DNA of 12,864 nt, from positions 9,186-22,049 of the forward strand of contig CAJUPS010000051.1 of NCBI GenBank assembly GCA_910588045.1, read 5' to 3'. Made by a program: the position numbers and the translations under genes. This document shows, piece after piece, positions 4,973 to 10,752 of this stretch (positions are counted from its first letter, which is position 1; the number at the start of each line of letters is the position of its first letter). Source of the DNA: an uncultured Oscillospiraceae bacterium (GTDB taxonomy: Bacteria; Bacillota; Clostridia; Oscillospirales; Oscillospiraceae). Below the pieces are notes generated by a model. The model was not told the origin of the DNA and ran no database searches. It saw only the letters and a program-made list of their open reading frames with translations.

Positions 4973-7090
4973 TCAGTTTCCTTTCTTTTTGGGGGTTTTG
5001 GGGTCAAATTCCAGCTTAAAGCGGACAAATTTCTCTCCGGTGTCCTCCATCACAACGGTCGCGTCATAGAGGACGCCTTTTTTCTCGGAAAACAGGCCGG
5101 TCATGGCGACGCGCCCGTTTTTCAGCAGGGCGGCGGCAATCTTGCGGGTCAGCTCCTTGCGCTTCCCGGTAAAGAAGCGGTCGTTCTTCCAGAGGGCAAA
5201 GCCGCAGGGGGGCGTGGCGTTCCAGCCCTCGCAGAAGAAACTCTTTTTGCCCTCCACCACGTTTTTGCCGCAGCGGGGGCAGATACCGATTACCGTGCGC
5301 CCGGATGCAGACAGGGCGGCGTTTGCCACGGTCACGCCCTGATAGCCTTTGATAAGTTCGGTGAGCATAGCGGAAATGCCCGCCATAAAGTCCTCCGGGG
5401 AGAGTTCCCCGCGCTCCACCGCGCCCAGCCGTTCCTCCCATTCAGCGGTCAGTTTTGCGGATTTCAGCGCATCGGGCATTACCTTGATAAGTTCCGTGCC
5501 TTTTTCCGTGGGGAGAAGCTGCTTTTTCTTCCGCTCCACAAAGCCGGAGCGCACCAGCTTTTCAATCACGCCGGCGCGGGTGGCCGGAGTGCCAAGCCCC
5601 TTGCGCTCCACGTCCTCCAACTTTGCAAAATCCTCCGCGCTGGCGTGTTCCATTGCGGAGAGCAGCGTGTCCTCGGTAAAATGGGCCGGAGGGGAGGTCG
5701 CGCCCTCTTTGACGGACGCGCCCTCGGCGGTCAGCTTCTGTCCCTCGGTGAGCGCAGGAAGCGGCGGGGACGGTTCCGCCTGCTTCGGTTTCTGTTTCAG
5801 TGTGGCATGGAAAGCCTGCTCCAAAGCCGTCCAGCCCGCCGCGATTTCTGTCTTGCCTTTGGCGGAAAAGACAGCGCCGCCACATTCCAGCGTGACGGCA
5901 GTTTCCGCATAGGTGTGGGGTTCGCCTACCGCGCACAGCAGACGGGCGGCAGCAAGAAAGAGGATGTTTTTCTCCCCGGAGGGCAGCGCGGACAGGTCGG
6001 TTTTTGCCGTTTCTGCCGTGGGCAGGATGGCATGGTGGTCGGTGACTTTGCTGTTGTCGATTACCTGCGCAGCGTTTACCGGCAAGGACAAATCTGCCGC
6101 AAAGGGCAGCGATGCGGCGATAGACTGACATAATGAGGGCAGTCCTGATGCCATATCTTCGGTCAAGTACCGGCTGTCCGTGCGTGGGTAGGTCGCCAGC
6201 CGCTTTTCATAGAGGGCTTGCAGATAATCAAGGGTCTGCTGGGCGGTGTAGTCAAACAGCCGGTTTGCTTCTCTTTGGAGGGTAGTTAAATCGTACAGCC
6301 TGGGCGGGCGCTCGGTTTTCTCCTTTTGGGAAACCGTCTGTACCGTTGCAGGCTTGCCCACACAGCCGGTACGCAGCCTGCCTGCGTCCGTTTTGGATGC
6401 AAAGCGTTCACTGGCGGCATGGAATCCGTCCAGTTCCAGCTCCACCGTATAAAATTTCTCTTTCCGAAAGCCGGAAATGGCGGCTTCCCGTTCTGCTAAC
6501 AGCGCCAGCGTCGGGGTCTGCACCCGGCCCACGTTCAGGGTTTTGCCCTGGTACAGCGTGGTAAACAAACGTGTACCGTTGATGCCGATCAGCCAGTCCG
6601 CCTTGGCGCGGCAGAGGGCGGCGGCGTAGAGATTGTCGTAGTTTTTCCCGTCCAGCAGGCAGTCAAAGCCTTTTCGGATGGCGGTTTCCTCCATTGAGGA
6701 AATCCACAGCCGCTTGACGGGCTTTGTGCAGCCGCACAGATGGTAAGTCAGGCGGAAAATCAGTTCCCCCTCGCGCCCTGCGTCCGTTGCACAGATTAAG
6801 GCGGTGACATCGGCCCGGTGCATCAGGCTTTTTAAGGTTTCAAACTGCTTTTTGGTGTCCGGCAGCACCTGATACTGCCACGGCTCCGGTAAAATCGGCA
6901 GGTCGGCATAGTTCCATTTGGAATAGCGGGGGTCGTAGGCATCGGCGGGGGCAAGTTCCACCAGATGGCCGATGCACCAGCTTACCAGCCAGCCGCCGCC
7001 CTCCATGTAACCGTCGCCCCGGCTTTTTGCGCCTAACACCTTAGACAGAGCCATCGCTACCGACGGTTTTTCCGCGATCACAAGTTGCAT
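4973..7090 (-). CDS. topB: DNA topoisomerase III (type IA)
   Basis: This 705-residue enzyme relaxes or decatenates DNA by single-strand passage, and in ICEs it accompanies the transfer genes. The Toprim domain shows VIAEKPSVA with Glu7 and DAGREGE at 103-109. The catalytic tyrosine is Tyr301 in TYPRTDSRYL. The active-site helix region GLGTPATRAGVIEKL precedes the C-terminal part. From about residue 604 there is a zinc-finger-like Cys set (CPRCGK, FFCEGW, PPCGF), and the protein ends in a basic tail. All key residues are present and the length is usual for TopB. The ATG at 7090 is chosen because AAGGAG (7106-7101) lies ten bases upstream; the GTG at 7099 is too close to it. The start overlaps the small CxxC gene by 50 bases. 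This is the plasmid/ICE-type TopB rather than the housekeeping TopA. Confidence 0.95.
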   Translation of the reverse strand: MQLVIAEKPSVAMALSKVLGAKSRGDGYMEGGGWLVSWCIGHLVELAPADAYDPRYSKWNYADLPILPEPWQYQVLPDTKKQFETLKSLMHRADVTALICATDAGREGELIFRLTYHLCGCTKPVKRLWISSMEETAIRKGFDCLLDGKNYDNLYAAALCRAKADWLIGINGTRLFTTLYQGKTLNVGRVQTPTLALLAEREAAISGFRKEKFYTVELELDGFHAASERFASKTDAGRLRTGCVGKPATVQTVSQKEKTERPPRLYDLTTLQREANRLFDYTAQQTLDYLQALYEKRLATYPRTDSRYLTEDMASGLPSLCQSIAASLPFAADLSLPVNAAQVIDNSKVTDHHAILPTAETAKTDLSALPSGEKNILFLAAARLLCAVGEPHTYAETAVTLECGGAVFSAKGKTEIAAGWTALEQAFHATLKQKPKQAEPSPPLPALTEGQKLTAEGASVKEGATSPPAHFTEDTLLSAMEHASAEDFAKLEDVERKGLGTPATRAGVIEKLVRSGFVERKKKQLLPTEKGTELIKVMPDALKSAKLTAEWEERLGAVERGELSPEDFMAGISAMLTELIKGYQGVTVANAALSASGRTVIGICPRCGKNVVEGKKSFFCEGWNATPPCGFALWKNDRFFTGKRKELTRKIAAALLKNGRVAMTGLFSEKKGVLYDATVVMEDTGEKFVRFKLEFDPKTPKKKGN

Positions 7091-7268
7091 TTTTCTCACG
7101 CTCCTTTTTCAGATTTTTGTAGCATATCCCCACGCAGGGCGCATTTAGCCCATAGGGACAGCGGTGGCAGGGATGTCCGGGCGGATGGACGGGGGAAGCA
7201 GGCGCGGCGCGGCCAGGGGACGGCCTTTGGGTCATCATCCGCTCAAAAGGGCTGTTGGTAAATCGCAT
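7041..7268 (-). CDS. Small CxxC protein, 75 aa, overlapping topB
   Basis: The ATG shares a base with the DUF4366 stop (TGATG, 7270-7266), and GGAGG lies seven bases upstream, so translation is coupled. The N-terminus MRFTNSPFERMM is followed by a Pro-rich stretch. Then comes a compact cysteine set C34-x2-C37-x7-C45-x3-C49 in a context (CPYGLNAPCVGICYKNL) resembling a small zinc-binding knuckle. I recall similar small proteins at this site in related ICEs. The last 17 residues lie inside topB in another frame, which suggests the end has drifted downstream. There is no signal peptide, so it is probably cytoplasmic. Function unknown; it may modulate or associate with TopB, which is inference only. 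Confidence 0.7.
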   Translation of the reverse strand: MRFTNSPFERMMTQRPSPGRAAPASPVHPPGHPCHRCPYGLNAPCVGICYKNLKKEREKNATCDRGKTVGSDGSV

Positions 7269-9559
7269 CAGTCGTCCTCCCCGCCGTAGTTTTCAGGATA
7301 GTCCGGTTCCTCCGGCTCATCATAGGCTGTCGGTTCCTCATAGCCCGTCTGCCGGGTTTCTTCCTGCGCGTCCACATCCTCGTCCTCGTTGACCGTTTCC
7401 TCCTCGTCCCCGCCGGTCAGTTCGTCAAAGTCCTCCGCATCGTCCAAGTCTTTTTTTGGCTTATAGATTTTGAAGTAGTAGCCCGCGCCGCCAGCCGCCA
7501 GCGCCACAAGCAGCACTAAAATCAGTGTGCCGGAACCGCCGCTTTTTGTTTTCTCCGGCTTTTTATCGGGTTCGGTTTCCGTATCGGTCACAGGGGCTTT
7601 TCCGGTACAGTCTTTCCGGTTCAGGGTGCAGACCGGGCAGTCGGTGTTGACCTCGCCGGCGGCGCACTGTTCCGTACAGATGCAGGCCGGCTCCGGGTCG
7701 GGGATTGCGTCCGTCTGCGGCGCGTCGTCCTCCTTGACTGCCAGCGCCATCAGGTCGGCTTCGGTGACGGCGTTGAGGAAATACACGTTTTCCGTATCGC
7801 GCTGGTTGTCGATAATCAGATAAAACACGTTTTCATCTGGCGTCTGGATGGTATAAAACTCCTTGCCGTCCTCGCCGGTGGCGTTGTCCAGTACGGTAGC
7901 CTGACCGTCCGGGGTCAAAGGAACCGGGTCGCGGGGCGTGGTGTCTGCTTCCTCGTCCGGGTCGGCACTTGCCGAAGCGGAGGGCTTTGTGCCGCCCGTG
8001 CTGGCAGCCGGTTTTGTGACGCTTGTTGCCGGGGCGGTAGTCTGCGTGTTGGGTGAGGTTGTCGCGCCCGTTGTGGGTGTTGTAGCCGCAGGCGTGGTGG
8101 TTGTACCAGGCGTGGCGGATGTACCCGGCGCGGTGGTTGCCGGGGGCTGTGTCTGGCCGGTGGAGGGCTTCTGTTTGTTATCCTCCGCCTGATAGTTGGG
8201 GTTTTTGACCTGCACGATTTTTGATTTGTTTCCCGCAGCGTCCACCGCCTGCACCGAAAGCTGCTCGTAATCATCGGGCAAATCCCGCAGCGGCACGTCC
8301 AGTGTGCCGTTGGTTAAATCGGTGTATTTCTCGCCGTCAATGTAGATTGCCGCCACGCCGGAAAGGGCGTCTTTGGCTTCTGCCCGGAGCAGCCGCCCGT
8401 CCATGCTGGCGCGTAAGGTAGGCGCGGTGCGGTCGAAGCACTCCATATAGCGGGATTTCTCGTAAACTTTCCCATCGTGGCCGGTGGCGCAGACATAGAC
8501 GGTGCAGTTCTCCGAAAGGTCGATTTCCCCGTACCAGCGGTTTTCGTTCTGCTTCAAGCTGTCTGTCACATCGCGCCATTGCCCGTTTTTCTCGATTTTT
8601 ACCTGAACGAGAGCAAAGCCGTTCCCGTTTTCATCGGTAATGCGAAACTCGGCGGCGGCGCTGCCGGTCGCCCAGCCGGAGGGCGGTGTAATCTTGATGG
8701 AGAGATTGGATGCCGGGATGGGCGCGGGGGCTTTGCCGGTGCAGCCGGTCAGGTCGGCTCTGCAGATCGGGCAGTCGGGGTTGACCGCGCCAAGCTCGCA
8801 CTTGTTTTCGCAGACGCAGACCGGGACAGGCGCAGGGGCTTCGATGGTGCAGCCGGCCAGGTTCAGCAGGCAGACGGGACAGTCCGCATTGACCGCGCCG
8901 GGTTCACAGTGGGCGGTGCAGATACAGACCGGCTCCGCTGGCGGTTCCGGCTCTTTGCCAATGCAGCCGGTTACATCCTGCTTACAGATGGGGCAGTCTG
9001 CATGGAGCGTGTCTGCCGTACACCGTGTTTCACAGATGCAGACGGGTTCCGGTTCCGTGGGCGGTTCCGGCTCTTTGCCAATGCAGGCGGCTGCCTCCTG
9101 CACACAGACGGGGCAGTCCGCATTGAGGGTGTCCGCCGTGCAGCGAATATCACAGAAGCAGGTGATTTCCGGCTCGGTGGGTACTTCCGGCTCCGCGCCG
9201 GTGCAGGCAGCTACATCCTGCGTACAAACCGGGCAGTCTGCGTTGAGGGTATCTGCCGTGCAGCGGGTATCGCAGAAGCAGGTGGTTTCCGGCTCGGTGG
9301 GTGTTTCTGTTTCGGTGGGTGCTTCCGGTTCCGTGCCGGTGCAGGCATTCACATCCTGCGTACAAACCGGGCAGTCTGCGTTGAGGGTATCCGCCGTGCA
9401 GCGAATATCACAACAGCAGGTGATTTCTGCCTCTGCGGTGTCATGCAGCCCTTCGGCGGCAAAGGCCGCGCCCATCAGGGGGAACATTGTCCAGGCACAA
9501 ATAAAAATGCACAGCAGCATCGCCGCCGTGCGCTGAAAGCGTTTTGTTTTCATATTCAT
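7268..9559 (-). CDS. DUF4366 (CD1107-like) surface protein with seven six-cysteine repeats
   Basis: This 763-residue protein begins with a Sec signal peptide: basic KTKRFQR, a hydrophobic core, and likely cleavage after AFA at residue 34. Six tandem repeats with the pattern CxCx3Cx8CPxCx6C occupy about residues 48-275, separated by Glu/Pro/Thr linkers. Next is an Ig-like beta-rich region (about 280-455) containing DRTAP and AVDAAGNKS motifs. A Thr/Pro/Ala stalk follows (about 457-537), then a DUF4366-type core with EFYTIQTPDENVFYLIIDNQ (about 561-600) and a seventh repeat. A transmembrane helix (about 678-695) and a 67-residue very acidic cytoplasmic tail close it. The start ATG at 9559 is preferred over upstream options because it precedes the signal peptide; AAGGAGG lies about 12 bases upstream. 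It is probably an outward-facing component of the mating apparatus. The repeats make it much longer than simple CD1107 proteins. Confidence 0.88.
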   Translation of the reverse strand: MNMKTKRFQRTAAMLLCIFICAWTMFPLMGAAFAAEGLHDTAEAEITCCCDIRCTADTLNADCPVCTQDVNACTGTEPEAPTETETPTEPETTCFCDTRCTADTLNADCPVCTQDVAACTGAEPEVPTEPEITCFCDIRCTADTLNADCPVCVQEAAACIGKEPEPPTEPEPVCICETRCTADTLHADCPICKQDVTGCIGKEPEPPAEPVCICTAHCEPGAVNADCPVCLLNLAGCTIEAPAPVPVCVCENKCELGAVNPDCPICRADLTGCTGKAPAPIPASNLSIKITPPSGWATGSAAAEFRITDENGNGFALVQVKIEKNGQWRDVTDSLKQNENRWYGEIDLSENCTVYVCATGHDGKVYEKSRYMECFDRTAPTLRASMDGRLLRAEAKDALSGVAAIYIDGEKYTDLTNGTLDVPLRDLPDDYEQLSVQAVDAAGNKSKIVQVKNPNYQAEDNKQKPSTGQTQPPATTAPGTSATPGTTTTPAATTPTTGATTSPNTQTTAPATSVTKPAASTGGTKPSASASADPDEEADTTPRDPVPLTPDGQATVLDNATGEDGKEFYTIQTPDENVFYLIIDNQRDTENVYFLNAVTEADLMALAVKEDDAPQTDAIPDPEPACICTEQCAAGEVNTDCPVCTLNRKDCTGKAPVTDTETEPDKKPEKTKSGGSGTLILVLLVALAAGGAGYYFKIYKPKKDLDDAEDFDELTGGDEEETVNEDEDVDAQEETRQTGYEEPTAYDEPEEPDYPENYGGEDD
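7607..7684 (-). repeat. Seventh, isolated six-cysteine repeat
   Basis: CICTEQC, then CPVC and a final C repeat the pattern of the N-terminal array. This copy sits about 920 bp downstream of the main array, between the DUF4366 core and the membrane helix. It shares CPVC and CTGKAP with the sixth repeat, so an old duplication or domain shuffling is likely. Confidence 0.8.
8741..9418 (-). repeat. Array of six tandem cysteine-rich repeats in the DUF4366 gene
   Basis: Six units of about 100-130 bp encode CxCx3Cx8CPxCx6C plus a linker. The first four (9418 to about 8950) share TADTLNADCPVC or one close variant and a common TEPE/PPTEPE linker. The last two (about 8926-8741) have EPGAVNADCPVC and ELGAVNPDCPIC with Ala/Pro linkers. 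The first unit has CCC in place of CxC. Near-identity of the first units at DNA level points to recent unequal crossing-over. Confidence 0.85.
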
Positions 9560-9563
9560 ATAC

Positions 9564-9812
9564 TCAGATTTCCTCCTTATCCATGTTTTCAAAAGTTCGG
9601 GCATTGCCAGCCGGGGGCATCTTCGCCCCGCGTATCATATCCAGCAGCCCCCGCAGTTCCTCCGGCGAAGCCGCCACGCCGCGTACCACCTGCAAGATTT
9701 CAAGGTTTTCCTGCTCGGTGATCTGCTTCTCCAAGTCCCGCACACGGGCCTGCCACTCGGCGGCTTTTTCTTTGGCTTTCGCCAGGTCGGTTTTTAATCG
9801 GTCAATTTTCAT
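9564..9812 (-). CDS. DUF4315 coiled-coil protein, 82 aa
   Basis: The ATG overlaps the radical SAM stop (ATGA, 9812-9809), with AGGAGG six bases upstream. Residues 1-40 form a charged heptad-like helix (MKIDRLKTDLAKAKEKAAEW, then LEKQITEQENLEI). They are followed by VVRGVAASPEELRGLLDMI and a short tail. This is the typical DUF4315 protein that precedes the DUF4366 gene in Tn1549-like elements. It is cytoplasmic with no membrane segment. A scaffolding or partner role for the adjacent membrane protein's acidic tail is conceivable but unproven. Confidence 0.88.
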   Translation of the reverse strand: MKIDRLKTDLAKAKEKAAEWQARVRDLEKQITEQENLEILQVVRGVAASPEELRGLLDMIRGAKMPPAGNARTFENMDKEEI

Positions 9813-10711
9813 GCTGTCCCTCCTGCTTTGTTTGGAATGTAATCGGAAAAGTTTTTGACAGTGTAAAAAATCCGCTTGTTGTTCACCCAGCGCTGAAGCT
9901 GGCGGGTGATTTTCGGCGCGGTGGGGCGGTCGTAGACCATCACATAGGGGTCATAGCCCATGCCGCGCAGGGTTTCCACCCGGTACAAGTCCTGCTCATG
10001 GGTGCTGCCGTAATTGGTCAGGACGTAGACGCGCCGCTTTCGGTCGCTCTTAATGGCGGTCAGTTCCAGAAAGCGCTTAAAATGCCCGGTCAAGTCCTCG
10101 TCTGGATTGTCCCAGGCAAAATGTACCGCTTTGGTGCGTACCCGGTTTAAGAGCGCCACATTGTCCGGCGTAACCAGGCGGATGTCAAGCCCCTGGGAAA
10201 AGTCCACCCATGCGCGGCTTTCGGCAAGCTGTAAAATCAGCGCTTCATGGTCGGGGCAGGCGAGGAGGTTTGCGTCCAGCAGCTTGATTTCTTTCTGCCC
10301 GTCCCAAAACTCGGACAGGTCAGCTGCTTTGCGGCTTTTGCGTCCCTCCTTGCCGCTGACAATGCAGAATCCGCAGTTTCGCGGACAGCCACGGCTCAAA
10401 AAGCCATAGGCGGTATCGGAAAACTGCGGATATAAAGAAGCGTCCGGGCGGGTGTGTTCCACCGCATCCGGTAAATTTTCCCTTATGCCGTAGCCCGTGC
10501 CGCCTGAAATGACGGCATCGGCATTGGTAACGGCAATCGTATCTTTCGAGTAGGTATCTGTGAATACCCGGCTTTTATAAACAAGGTCGTAGTGGTTCCC
10601 TGGGTTCCACCACTCAACCAGGTCGCCCCGCGCCTTATGGTACGCGGACAGCTTCATCAGGCACAGGTTCGGCCAGTTGTGGGAATCCACATCAATCAGT
10701 CCAATTTTCAA
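9809..10711 (-). CDS. Radical SAM protein of ICE/phage type, TTG start
   Basis: The 300-residue protein opens KIGLIDVDSHNWPNLCLMKL, a B12-binding-like or Rossmann-type N-terminus. It carries the radical SAM signature CPRNCGFC, with Cys109, Cys113 and Cys116 in the CX3CX2C spacing that binds a [4Fe-4S] cluster. A downstream SAM-binding GG-type region may be in ISGGTGYG, but it precedes the cluster and may be structural. The C-terminal part has VYVLTNYGSTHEQDLYR and YVMVYDR, typical of the partial TIM barrel of this group. The start is TTG at 10711, because GGAGG (10722-10718) lies six bases upstream, while the nearby out-of-frame ATG meets a stop at once. Similar proteins occur in clostridial ICEs and phages; the substrate is unknown. 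It lies 41 bases after the hydrolase and overlaps DUF4315. Confidence 0.87.
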   Translation of the reverse strand: MKIGLIDVDSHNWPNLCLMKLSAYHKARGDLVEWWNPGNHYDLVYKSRVFTDTYSKDTIAVTNADAVISGGTGYGIRENLPDAVEHTRPDASLYPQFSDTAYGFLSRGCPRNCGFCIVSGKEGRKSRKAADLSEFWDGQKEIKLLDANLLACPDHEALILQLAESRAWVDFSQGLDIRLVTPDNVALLNRVRTKAVHFAWDNPDEDLTGHFKRFLELTAIKSDRKRRVYVLTNYGSTHEQDLYRVETLRGMGYDPYVMVYDRPTAPKITRQLQRWVNNKRIFYTVKNFSDYIPNKAGGTA

Positions 10712-10717
10712 ATCATA

Positions 10718-10722
10718 CCTCC
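10718..10722 (-). promoter_or_regulatory. Shine-Dalgarno site that sets the TTG start of the radical SAM gene
   Basis: GGAGG lies six bases before the TTG at 10711. The intervening ATG (10716-10714) gives only ATG ATT TGA, so the in-frame TTG is the credible start. Reading upstream to another start would lose both the ribosome site and the conserved N-terminus. Confidence 0.75.
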
Positions 10723-10752
10723 GTTTCTGGCAAAAATGCTTAAAAAAGTGTT

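Noticed and set aside
5349..6131. Open frames of 160-190 codons on both strands inside topB
   Set aside because: topB is intact with all catalytic motifs; these frames are Arg/Pro/Ser-rich shadows without start signals or recognisable families.
7915..8274. Minus-strand 119-codon frame rich in Arg and Pro
   Set aside because: It is the shifted reading of the Thr/Pro/Ala stalk of the DUF4366 protein and lacks a ribosome site.
8741..9418. Possible CRISPR-like array because of regularly spaced repeats
   Set aside because: The repeats are coding, in frame, longer than CRISPR repeats, and their spacers are conserved linkers.
8477..9721. Long plus-strand open frame (414 codons) opposite the cysteine repeat gene, with a second one at 8640-9536
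   Set aside because: The repetitive composition mirrors the Cys/Glu/Pro repeats of the minus-strand gene, there is no convincing ribosome site or family, and GC-rich repeats keep antisense frames open.
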